NCBI GenBank assembly: GCA_039815685.1
Contig: JBCBYV010000008.1
Location: 93,717 to 157,716, forward strand
From: Thermohalobaculum sp039815685
Lineage (GTDB): Bacteria; Pseudomonadota; Alphaproteobacteria; Rhodobacterales; Rhodobacteraceae
Direction of reading: 5' to 3'
Length of the DNA stretch: 64,000 nt
The notes under the pieces were generated by a model. The model did not search any database and was not told where the DNA came from. It was given only the letters and a program-made list of their open reading frames with translations. A program made the position numbers and the translations under genes. Positions 8,816 to 16,908 of the stretch are shown here, one piece after another; position 1 is the first letter of the stretch; every line of letters starts with the position of its first letter.

Positions 8816-11800
8816 ATGGACAAGACGATCTTCGCCTTCATCTGGCGTCATTCGAAGCGTCAGCAGTTCGTGCTGCTGCTCCTGACGCTCGTTTCGTTTC
8901 CGTTTCTATACCTTTCGCTCGAATTGCCGAAGCGCATCATCAACGACGCAATCTCGGGCGACGCGGGAATGCGCGACTTCTTCGGGCTCGAGGTGAGCCA
9001 AGTCGGGCTGCTCGCGATCCTCTGTGCGGGCTTCCTGTTCGCCGTGCTGGCGCAGGGGCTGATGAAGATGCTGATCAACACGCAGAAGGGCGTGTTGGCG
9101 GAGCGGCTGCTGCGCCGGTTCCGGTATCAGCTCATTCAGCGCATCATGCGCTTCCCCCGCCCGCATTTTCAGCGGGTGAGCCAGGGGGAACTGGTAAGCA
9201 TGGTGACGGCCGAGGCGGAGCCTTTGGGCGGGCTCATGGGCGACCTCGTCGCGCAGCCGATCTTTCAGGGCGGCATGATGCTGACGATCCTAGGGTTCCT
9301 TTTCGTGCAGAACCCCTGGCTGGGGCTGGCTGCGGTGGCGCTCATTCCGCTGCAGGCCTGGCTCATCCCGCTGCTGCAGCGGCGGATAAACTTGCTGAAC
9401 AAGGACCGGGTGAGGGAGGTGCGCCGGCTGGCCGAGGAGATCGGCGAGAGTGCTGCGGGCGCATCGGAGCTGCGGGTAAACGGCGGGCTACGGCGGCGGC
9501 TGGCGCAGGTCTCCGCGCGGCTTGGCCGGCTCTTCGAGATCCGCTACCGGATCTACCGGCTGAAGTTCTTTATGAAGTTCCTCAATAACTTCATCACGCA
9601 GCTGACGCCGTTCTTCTTCTTCTCCATCGGCGGCTACCTGGCGATCACCGGGGACCTGACGGTCGGCGCGCTGGTTGCGGCGCTGGCGGCCTACAAGGAC
9701 CTGTCCGCGCCCTGGAAGGAACTGCTGACCTGGTACAACCAGACGCAGGATATGGGCCTGCGCTGGCGGATCATCATCGAGCGGTTCATGCCGCGGGACA
9801 TTCTCGACGCGAAGCTCTTCGAGGGGGTGCCGGAGGATTTGCCGAGCCTCGCGGGGCCGATCGTCATGGATGGTGCGACCGTGCGGGATCGCGAGGGGAC
9901 GGCGGTGCTGGACAGCATCGACCTCGAGATCCCGCAGGGCGCGACCGTCGGCATCAAGAGCGGGAGCGACGAGGAGCGGCGGGCCTTCTGCGAGCTCATC
10001 ACCCGCGAGGTTCTGCCGGCCTCGGGCAGCGTGAAGATCGCGGGGCAATCGCTTTCGGAGCTGCATCAGGCGGTCGTGGGCGCGCGTATCGGGCATGCCG
10101 GGCCACGGCCCTACCTCTTCTCCGGTACGGTTGGCGACAATATCACCATGGGCCTGCGGTCCCGGCCCGGCGACTGCCCGGACGAGGACTGCGAGGAGAG
10201 CGCACTGGACCTTGCCGAGGCGCTCAAGGCCGGCAACAGCACCGATCCGCACGACACCGACTGGCTCGATCCGCACCTTGCGGGGCTCGAGGGGCGGGAG
10301 GATCTCTCGCTCTGGTGGATGCAGCTCATCGAGGCGATGGGGACGGATGCCTTCCTTTTCCGCCGGGGTCTCGATGCCAAGTTCGACGCGGAGGAGCATC
10401 CGGAGCTGGCGGAGAGGCTCGTCGAGCTGCGCCCGTTGATTGCGGAGCGGCTGCAGCAGAAGGGGCTCTCGAAGGCGATCCACCGCTTCGACCGCGACGC
10501 GTTCAACCCCGGCCTTCCCGTCGCCGGCAACATGATCTTCGCCACGCCGACGAAGAACATCATGCAGGAGGAGCTGGCGGAGAACGACACGTTCCATCAG
10601 GCGATGTCGGCGCTCGGCATGACAGAGGAGATGACGAAGCTCGGCAAAGTCGTGCTCTCGACGCTGGAGACGATCTTCGGCTCGGGCGGCACGGAGCATC
10701 CGCTTTTCCGCGGCCTCAACATCGAGACGGCGCTCTTCGACAAGCTGATTGCGATCACTCGGAAGGCGCAGGAGATGGGGCCCGACGCGTTGAGCCGGAA
10801 GGAGCGCGGTCTCCTGATGACCGTGCCGTTCCGCTTCACCGCTGATCAGATCGGGGAGGCGTTCCCGGACAAGCTCAAGGACCGGATCATGCAGATCCGC
10901 GCGGAGCGCTGTCTCGAGATGCGGGAGCTGGCCGGCGGGCTCTTCGAGCCGCTGGAGGACGACAAGTTCGCGAAGGGCATAACGGTTCTCGAGAACGCGA
11001 TCTGGGGCAAGGTCTGCGTCACCGGCGGGGCGAAGGAGCAGAAGCTGCGCGACACGGTCTCGGAAGTGTTCATCGAGCACGGGCTGAAGCGGCTGGTTGC
11101 GGAGCTGATCTATGACGCGAGCGTCGGGATCGGCGGCTCGAACCTGCCGCCCGTGGCGCTGGAGCGGATCAGCTTCGTGCGCGCGGCGATCAAGAAGCCG
11201 GATGTGCTGCTTCTCGACCGGGCGTTGGCGAGCCATGACAGCGAGAACCGGTTGCGCATGCGCACGCGGTTGCGGGCGCTGCTGCCGGAGACGACGCTGA
11301 TCTTCCTCGAGGAGGACTTCCGGAATCCCGACAGCTTCGATGTCTTCGCCGAAATCGAAGACGGGCGTCTCAAAGGGCGAGCGTCGACCTCGGAAGCGGA
11401 CGATGCGAGCGGGCTCACGAAAAAACTCCGCAAGCTCGAGAAGGTCGAGCTCTTCGTGGGGCTCGAGCGCAAGCAGCTCCGCTTGCTGGCCTATGGCTCG
11501 CAATGGGTGAAGGCGGAAGCGGGCGATTACCTGTTCCGCGACGGGGACCCGACGGATGGCGCCTATCTGATGGTGAAGGGGCAGGCCACTCTGCGCCATC
11601 CCGGGGCACAGCCGGAGGATCGGCCGATCACGACGGTGGAGCCCGGACGGATGGTCGGCGACCTCTCCGTTCTCCGGGAGGAGCCGCGCCGGCATGACTT
11701 TGTCGCTGAAAGCGAGGTAATCGCCCTCAGGATCGGCGCGAATGCGCTTCGCACTGTCGTGAACAGCGACATCCATGTGGCGACGAGCCTGCTGCGCACG

Positions 11801-11893
11801 GTCTCGGGGTATCTGATCGATGTGGGCGGACGGCTGCGGGATGCCCGGCGGGGAGTCGACGGTGAGCGTCTGCAGGCCTCCATCGGCGAGTAA
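8816..11893 (+). CDS. ABC-exporter-like protein with degenerate ATPase and C-terminal cNMP-binding domain
   Basis: 1025-residue membrane protein. Residues 1-330 form an ABC-exporter transmembrane domain. Residues about 350-445 resemble the first half of a nucleotide-binding domain, but the P-loop position reads VGIKSGSDEERRAF (about 378-391), lacking GxxGxGK[ST]. A Q-loop-like stretch PYLFSGTVGDNI follows. Some 330 residues of unrecognised, mainly helical sequence separate it from the signature-like IGGSNLPPV (about 772-780). Walker B is DVLLLDR (796-802), so the catalytic Glu is Arg802, and the H-loop His is absent in LIFLEEDF. A cyclic-nucleotide-binding (CRP-like) fold spans about 890-1010 (DGDPTDGAYLMVKG, VGDLSVLRE). 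ATP hydrolysis is unlikely from sequence; a regulated scaffold or non-ATPase role is inferred. Single gene, no partner adjacent. Confidence 0.82.
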   Translation: MDKTIFAFIWRHSKRQQFVLLLLTLVSFPFLYLSLELPKRIINDAISGDAGMRDFFGLEVSQVGLLAILCAGFLFAVLAQGLMKMLINTQKGVLAERLLRRFRYQLIQRIMRFPRPHFQRVSQGELVSMVTAEAEPLGGLMGDLVAQPIFQGGMMLTILGFLFVQNPWLGLAAVALIPLQAWLIPLLQRRINLLNKDRVREVRRLAEEIGESAAGASELRVNGGLRRRLAQVSARLGRLFEIRYRIYRLKFFMKFLNNFITQLTPFFFFSIGGYLAITGDLTVGALVAALAAYKDLSAPWKELLTWYNQTQDMGLRWRIIIERFMPRDILDAKLFEGVPEDLPSLAGPIVMDGATVRDREGTAVLDSIDLEIPQGATVGIKSGSDEERRAFCELITREVLPASGSVKIAGQSLSELHQAVVGARIGHAGPRPYLFSGTVGDNITMGLRSRPGDCPDEDCEESALDLAEALKAGNSTDPHDTDWLDPHLAGLEGREDLSLWWMQLIEAMGTDAFLFRRGLDAKFDAEEHPELAERLVELRPLIAERLQQKGLSKAIHRFDRDAFNPGLPVAGNMIFATPTKNIMQEELAENDTFHQAMSALGMTEEMTKLGKVVLSTLETIFGSGGTEHPLFRGLNIETALFDKLIAITRKAQEMGPDALSRKERGLLMTVPFRFTADQIGEAFPDKLKDRIMQIRAERCLEMRELAGGLFEPLEDDKFAKGITVLENAIWGKVCVTGGAKEQKLRDTVSEVFIEHGLKRLVAELIYDASVGIGGSNLPPVALERISFVRAAIKKPDVLLLDRALASHDSENRLRMRTRLRALLPETTLIFLEEDFRNPDSFDVFAEIEDGRLKGRASTSEADDASGLTKKLRKLEKVELFVGLERKQLRLLAYGSQWVKAEAGDYLFRDGDPTDGAYLMVKGQATLRHPGAQPEDRPITTVEPGRMVGDLSVLREEPRRHDFVAESEVIALRIGANALRTVVNSDIHVATSLLRTVSGYLIDVGGRLRDARRGVDGERLQASIGE

Positions 11894-12124
11894 CGAGTCG
11901 TCGATGTTTTTGGGATGCCCTGCCGCGATGCGGTGGGCATCGGTGAGAATGTTCTTCTCAAAACCATAATTTGAGCAGTAGAATTCGGATCTCGCGAAGC
12001 GCTCCTTCGGAATTTTCGATGCCTTGCAGCGTTTCTTGCATGTGCGTCGATTACGTGGGGCTTTGACCCGATAGAGGGAACTTATCCCCCGCTACTCAAC
12101 CAAGCAGACAGGGAGAGACCGACG
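11894..12124 (+). promoter_or_regulatory. Intergenic region upstream of proX with two hairpins
   Basis: Starts with a bulged hairpin (gatgccc at 11914-11920 pairing with gggcatc at 11935-11941) and a perfect 6-bp hairpin tgagaa/ttctca at 11944-11960, probably ending the upstream transcript although neither has a strong T-run. The rest is comparatively AT-rich and should hold the proX promoter; a TTGACC hexamer lies at 12063-12068 but no well-spaced -10 is obvious. A Shine-Dalgarno-like gggag sits at 12111-12115 before the ATG at 12125. Confidence 0.4.
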
Positions 12125-13072
12125 ATGAGATCGGCACTGCTTTCCGCTACCACCATTGTGGCGCTCGGCGCGCCTGCCTTCGCGGCCGACGTCGTCATCG
12201 GCGTGCCCAACTGGGCGTCCGTGAACGCGACGGCCCATGTGCTCGAGGTGGTGATCGAAGAGAACCTCGGCCTCGACGTGGAACTTCAGAACGGCACCAA
12301 TCCGATCGTCTTCGAGGCGATGGACAAGGGCGCGATGCATGTACACCCCGAGGTGTGGATGCCGAACCAGCAGAACCTTCACGACACCTATGTGAAGGAC
12401 AAGGGCACCGTGGTGATGAACCAGAACCCGGTGCAGGCCGAGCAGGGCATGTGCGTGCCGACCGCAATTGCCGAAAAGCATGACATCAAGTCGATCGATG
12501 ATCTGACCGATCCGGACAAGATGGCGATCTTCGACAGCGACGGGAACGGCACGCCCGAGGTTTGGATCGGTGCGCCGGGCTGGGCCTCCACCATCGTCGA
12601 GAAGATCCGCGCCAAGTCCTATGGCTACGACACCACGATGGAGATGACCGAGTTCGACGAGACGCTGGCCTATGCCAACCTCGCGAACGCCATCGAGGCG
12701 GGTGAGCCGTGGCTCGGCTTCTGCTACTCGCCCCACTACATCTTCGTGCTGCATGATCTGACCGTGCTCGAGGAGCCGCCGCACGATCCGGCGACCTGGA
12801 ACATCGTGCAGCCCACGGACGATGCGAACTGGCTCGAGAAGTCCTCGGCCTCGACCGCCTGGAACGGCGCGACGCTTCACCTCCATTACTCGAAGGAGCT
12901 GAAGGAGAAGCACCCCGAGGTGGCTGCCCTCTTCGACGCCTACGCCATGCCGGGTGAGGCGCTGAGTGCGATGGGCAAGGCGCTCGCGGTCGACGATGAG
13001 GACCCCAAGGACTGGGCGACCAACTGGGTCAAGGAGAACGAAGACCTCGTCCTCCAGTGGCTCACGCAGTAA
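12125..13072 (+). CDS. proX: Glycine betaine/proline-type ABC transporter substrate-binding protein
   Basis: Periplasmic binding protein of the ProX/OpuAC family, 315 residues, capturing quaternary amines such as glycine betaine for import. A Sec signal peptide ends in GAPAFA-A at about residue 20, with no lipobox. The mature part begins VVIGVPNWASVNATA, a typical OpuAC opening, and contains MHVHPEVWMPNQQ and several Trp residues (PGWAST, EPWLGFCY) of the kind that build an aromatic cage. It is the first gene of proX-proV-proW, separated from proV by an intrinsic terminator. Nearby MttB-type and dimethylglycine-dehydrogenase-like genes support a betaine-type ligand. Confidence 0.92.
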   Translation: MRSALLSATTIVALGAPAFAADVVIGVPNWASVNATAHVLEVVIEENLGLDVELQNGTNPIVFEAMDKGAMHVHPEVWMPNQQNLHDTYVKDKGTVVMNQNPVQAEQGMCVPTAIAEKHDIKSIDDLTDPDKMAIFDSDGNGTPEVWIGAPGWASTIVEKIRAKSYGYDTTMEMTEFDETLAYANLANAIEAGEPWLGFCYSPHYIFVLHDLTVLEEPPHDPATWNIVQPTDDANWLEKSSASTAWNGATLHLHYSKELKEKHPEVAALFDAYAMPGEALSAMGKALAVDDEDPKDWATNWVKENEDLVLQWLTQ

Positions 13073-13084
13073 GCGCCACGATCC

Positions 13085-13120
13085 GGCCCGCCGCAGAGAA
13101 CGCGGCGGGCCTTTTTCTTT
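13085..13120 (+). terminator. Rho-independent terminator between proX and proV
   Basis: A perfect 10-bp GC stem (ggcccgccgc 13085-13094, gcggcgggcc 13102-13111) with a 7-base loop is followed directly by tttttcttt. This is a textbook intrinsic terminator 12 bases after the proX stop and 21 bases before the proV start, so it probably gives excess binding protein over the membrane complex through partial read-through. Confidence 0.9.
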
Positions 13121-13141
13121 AGCGCTGATGGGAGGGCCGCC

Positions 13142-14200
13142 ATGAGCGAGGCTGTAGTTAAGCTCGACGGCGTCTGGAAGGTTTTCGGCGATCGTGCTGC
13201 CGAGGCATTGGACGCGGTAAGGCGCGACGGGCTTACCAAGCCCCAGGTGCTCGAGCGGTTCCAATGCGTCGTCGGTGTCCAGGATGCGAGCTTCGAGGTC
13301 GCCCGGGGCGAGATCTTCTGCATCATGGGGCTCTCGGGATCGGGCAAGTCTACGCTCGTCCGCCACGTCAACCGGCTGATCGAGCCGACGGCGGGCACCA
13401 TCGAGATCATGGGCGAGGACGTCTCGGCGATGTCGGAGAAGGCGCTCCGCTCGGTGCGCGCGACGCGCATCGGCATGGTCTTCCAGCACATGGCGCTGAT
13501 GCCGCACCGCTCGGTGCGGGACAATGTCGGCTACCCGCTCGAGATCCGCGGCGTGCCGAAGTCAAAGCGCTGGGCGATCTCGGATCACACACTCGGGCTC
13601 GTGAACCTCGACGGCTATGAGGACCGGCTGCCGAAGGAGCTCTCGGGCGGCATGCAGCAGCGGGTGGGTATCGCTCGCGCGCTGGCCTCCGACCCTGAGA
13701 TCCTGCTGATGGACGAGCCCTTCTCGGCGCTCGACCCGCTGATCCGGCTGCAGCTTCAGGACCAGTTCTCCGCGCTCGTGGCGGAGCTTGGCAAGACGAC
13801 GCTCTTCATCACCCACGACCTCGACGAGGCCATCCGCATCGGCCACCGCATCGCGATCATGAAGGACGGTGTGATCGTTCAGATCGGCACGGCCGAGGAG
13901 ATCGTGACCCAGCCGGCGGACGATTACGTGCGCGAGTTCGTGCAGGGCATCTCGAAGCTGAAGCTCGTGAAGGCGCATTCGATCATGGCACCTATCGACC
14001 AGTGGCGGGCGGAGAACCCGTCGATGGCGAACGGTGCGCTGGAGAGCGCGCCGCGCGCGACGGAGGACAGCGATCTCGATCATCTCATCGACATCTCCGC
14101 GGATGCGGATGTGCCGGTGGTCATCACCGATGGCGGCGTCGATGTCGGCGTCGTCACCAAGCGCCGGTTGCTGCGCGGCATTCAGGGAGGCAAGGAATGA
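13142..14200 (+). CDS. proV: Glycine betaine/proline-type ABC transporter ATP-binding protein
   Basis: ATPase of the betaine importer, 352 residues. It has the family's N-terminal extension, Walker A in LSGSGKSTLVRH, the Q-loop region MVFQHMALMPH, signature LSGGMQQRVGIARALA and Walker B EILLMDEPFSALD, with the switch His in LFITHDLDEA. The C-terminal part (about 280-350) resembles a CBS-type regulatory region with repeated VPVVITDGGVDVGVVTKR, which in OpuA-type transporters senses ionic strength. A Shine-Dalgarno ggaggg lies at 13131-13136. Its stop overlaps the proW start in an ATGA arrangement. Confidence 0.93.
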   Translation: MSEAVVKLDGVWKVFGDRAAEALDAVRRDGLTKPQVLERFQCVVGVQDASFEVARGEIFCIMGLSGSGKSTLVRHVNRLIEPTAGTIEIMGEDVSAMSEKALRSVRATRIGMVFQHMALMPHRSVRDNVGYPLEIRGVPKSKRWAISDHTLGLVNLDGYEDRLPKELSGGMQQRVGIARALASDPEILLMDEPFSALDPLIRLQLQDQFSALVAELGKTTLFITHDLDEAIRIGHRIAIMKDGVIVQIGTAEEIVTQPADDYVREFVQGISKLKLVKAHSIMAPIDQWRAENPSMANGALESAPRATEDSDLDHLIDISADADVPVVITDGGVDVGVVTKRRLLRGIQGGKE

Positions 14201-15819
14201 CGACCGTCACCGATCCCAGCATGATCCCGCATTCCGGCAGCGCGGACGAGCCGCAGCGCACGGTCGTCGCGGCCTCGGATATCGAGGTCGACCGCTCCGA
14301 ACTCGATGCCTCGATCAAGGAGTTCGCGGGGCAGAACGGGGACTACTATGTCCGCGTCTTCCACAAGATCTTCGAGAAGACCTCGGCGATCCCAAACACC
14401 TTCAACATGGCTGCCTCACTGGCCGGCCCGATCTGGGCGGCAACGCGCGGTGTCTGGGCGATGTTCTGGGCGTTCCTGATCCTAGAGATCATCGCCTGGG
14501 TTCAGATCGGCCGCGGTCTTTGGGGTAATCCGGGGGCGGAGTTCACCGAACGGGCCGAGCAGCAGCGGGCGCGGGCCGAGGAATTCCTGCAGCGCGCGGC
14601 CGAGGCGACGGCTGCGGGTCAGGATCCGAGCCGGTTCGAGACGCTGGCCGCCAATATCACCAAGGCGGCGGAAAACTCTGCCGCACAGGCCGCAGCGCTG
14701 GGTGCCGAGGCGACGACGATCCTCGTCACCGGGCTCTTCCTCCTCGTCTTATTCAAGCTGGTGCAGGGGCTCTGGGCGAACCAGGCCTATGAGAAGCAGT
14801 ACTCGCGCTGGCGGATCGACCATGCCGCCGTGCCCTCGGGGTATGATCAGCGGCGGCTGACGATTGGCTGCCTGCTGGCCGCCGCCATCGCGCCGCTCAC
14901 GATCTACAAGTTCACGGTGGCGACGCCGCTCCAGGCGTTGAGCGAGTTTCCAGAGCGGGCGATTTCCTCGGTCTTCGTCTCGGGCGAGAACGAGACGTTG
15001 TTCTCGGTGATTGCAGGCTGGCTCGAGGATCGCATCGATGCTGCCGCTGTGGCGGGATCGGGTGCGTTCGACAGCATCACTGCCGCCGTGCGCTCGGTAC
15101 TCGATGCGCTGACGCTGGCGCTCAACGGCACGCCCTGGCCGGTGGTGATGACGGTGATCTGCGTCGTCGCCTTCCGGGCAGCGGGCCCGCGCGTGGCGAT
15201 CTTCACGGCGGCCTCGCTCGCCTATATCGCGCTCCTCGGCTACTGGGAGATCGCGATGGAGACGGTGGCGCTGGTCGGTGCGGCGGTGCTGATCTGTGTG
15301 GTGATCGGCATTCCTCTCGGCATCTGGTTCGGCAAGTCGCGCCGCGCCTACAACTTCGCCGAGCCGGTACTGGACCTGATGCAGACGCTGCCGGCCTTCG
15401 TCTATCTCATCCCGATCATTGCGTTCTTCGGCACCGGCAACCCGCCGGGGATCCTCGCGACGATCATCTTCGGCATGCCGCCGGTGATCCGGCTGACGGC
15501 GCTGGGCATGCGCGGGGTGCCAGACAGCATCAAGGAGGCCGCGCAGGCCTTCGGTGCGTCGCGCTGGCAGATCCTGAAGGACGTGGAGGTGCCGCTCGCC
15601 CTGCCTTCGATCATGACGGGCGTGAACCAGACGATCCTGATGTGCCTCTCGATGGTGGTGATCATCTCGCTGATCGGCGGTGGCGGGCTCGGCAAGGTGA
15701 TCCTCGAGGCGCTGCAATACGCAGCCAAGGGGCCGGGGCTCCTGGGCGGGTTCGCCATCCTCTTCTGCGCGATGGTGATCGACCGGATCGTGCAGGGCGC
15801 CTTTCGGCGGGAGCACTAG
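14197..15819 (+). CDS. proW: Glycine betaine/proline-type ABC transporter permease with N-terminal extension
   Basis: Integral membrane permease, 540 residues, well above the usual 280-380. The ATG at 14197 was chosen because it overlaps the proV stop (ATGA). Residues 1 to about 270 are an extra module: a polar N-terminus, a hydrophobic segment (WAMFWAFLILEIIAWVQ, about 86-102), a charged coiled-coil-like stretch rich in Arg, Glu and Ala (about 112-175) and further hydrophobic segments. The canonical BPD_transp_1 domain occupies roughly 310-540, with the EAA-loop region SIKEAAQAFGASRWQILKDV and a final GGGGLGKVILEAL stretch. The role of the extension is unknown. Confidence 0.9.
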   Translation: MTTVTDPSMIPHSGSADEPQRTVVAASDIEVDRSELDASIKEFAGQNGDYYVRVFHKIFEKTSAIPNTFNMAASLAGPIWAATRGVWAMFWAFLILEIIAWVQIGRGLWGNPGAEFTERAEQQRARAEEFLQRAAEATAAGQDPSRFETLAANITKAAENSAAQAAALGAEATTILVTGLFLLVLFKLVQGLWANQAYEKQYSRWRIDHAAVPSGYDQRRLTIGCLLAAAIAPLTIYKFTVATPLQALSEFPERAISSVFVSGENETLFSVIAGWLEDRIDAAAVAGSGAFDSITAAVRSVLDALTLALNGTPWPVVMTVICVVAFRAAGPRVAIFTAASLAYIALLGYWEIAMETVALVGAAVLICVVIGIPLGIWFGKSRRAYNFAEPVLDLMQTLPAFVYLIPIIAFFGTGNPPGILATIIFGMPPVIRLTALGMRGVPDSIKEAAQAFGASRWQILKDVEVPLALPSIMTGVNQTILMCLSMVVIISLIGGGGLGKVILEALQYAAKGPGLLGGFAILFCAMVIDRIVQGAFRREH

Positions 15820-15828
15820 GGGGCGGCG

Positions 15829-16908
15829 ATGGGCACGCCGCGGGGCGAAAGCGCGAAGCTGACCCTGCGCTCCGTCGAGGTCTTCGTGGCGGTGGCCGAG
15901 GCAGGCGCCTTGGGCACCGCCGCTGCTAGGCTGGGGGCGTCACCGTCTTCCGTCTCGCAGCAGGTGACAAACCTGGAAGCAGCGCTGGGCGCGCGGCTGA
16001 TCGACCGCGTGGCCCGACCCTTCGCGCTGACGCCGGCGGGACAGCTCTTCCTTGCGCGGGCGCACGTGATCCTGGGCGAGGCGGCGGCGGCGCGGAGCGA
16101 GCTTGCGGCTCTCGGCCATGCCGATCTGCCGGCGCTCGGCATCGCTCTCGTCGAGGAGTTGGATAGCGAGGTGACGCCCGCCCTCGCACAGGCCCTGGCG
16201 CGGAAGCTGCCGCGTTGTCGGATCACCTGCCGGACGGGGCCGAGCCATGAGAATTTCGAGGCTTTGACGGCGCGGGCCGTCGATCTCGCCGTGTCGGGTG
16301 AGGTGGACGATCTGCCGGCGGAGCTCGAGCAGCACCCGCTGATGCGCGATCCCTTCGTGCTCGTGACCGCGCGGGGGCTTTTGGCGGGGGATGCCGATCC
16401 GCTCGCCGTCCTCTCCCGCGCCCCGCTGGTAGCACTTGCGCCCGAACAGCTCATGCAGCGCCAGATCATCGCGCAGTTCCGGCGGCTGAAGATCGATATC
16501 GCGCCGCGTTTCGTCTTCGACACGAACCACGCGATCATGGCGACGGTGGCGGGTGCGCGGGGCTGGACCGTGTCCACGCCGCTCGGTTTTCTCCGGGTCC
16601 CGCGGCTCCATGCGCGGATCGAGATGCGGCCGCTGCCCTTTCGCGGCTTTGCCCGCAGTCTCTCGCTCTATGCCAGACGGGAGGTGCTGGGCGGCTTGCC
16701 GGCGGAGACGGCGGCGCTCCTGCGCAGCCTGATCGAGGAGGAGGCGGTGGAGCCCGCCCGCCGCGCGGCGCCATGGCTGGGGCAGGGTATCCGGCTGCTG
16801 GAGCCCGCCGGTGGCGTGCGGGTAGCCGAGGATGCCGATCCTCAGGCCTCCATCGGCGCGGCAGACGGGGCATCGCAGCGCTCGGGCGGCGGCGAGAGGA
16901 TGCGGTAG
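15829..16908 (+). CDS. LysR family transcriptional regulator
   Basis: DNA-binding regulator, 359 residues. The N-terminal winged helix-turn-helix is typical (LRSVEVFVAVAEAGALGTAA then SSVSQQVTNLEAALGARL), followed by a substrate-binding-type effector domain. It starts 9 bases after proW, on the same strand, so probably the importer operon continues into it. The C-terminal tail (last 22 codons, 16842-16908) lies antisense to the end of the MttB-type gene, a 67-bp tail-to-tail overlap, and the protein is about 50 residues longer than most LysR proteins. Likely target is the surrounding betaine/osmolyte block (inference). Confidence 0.9.
   Translation: MGTPRGESAKLTLRSVEVFVAVAEAGALGTAAARLGASPSSVSQQVTNLEAALGARLIDRVARPFALTPAGQLFLARAHVILGEAAAARSELAALGHADLPALGIALVEELDSEVTPALAQALARKLPRCRITCRTGPSHENFEALTARAVDLAVSGEVDDLPAELEQHPLMRDPFVLVTARGLLAGDADPLAVLSRAPLVALAPEQLMQRQIIAQFRRLKIDIAPRFVFDTNHAIMATVAGARGWTVSTPLGFLRVPRLHARIEMRPLPFRGFARSLSLYARREVLGGLPAETAALLRSLIEEEAVEPARRAAPWLGQGIRLLEPAGGVRVAEDADPQASIGAADGASQRSGGGERMR

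Noticed and set aside
9488..11776. Long minus-strand frame opposite the ABC-exporter-like gene
   Set aside because: Antisense shadow, no recognisable domain; the plus frame has membrane, ABC and cNMP domains.
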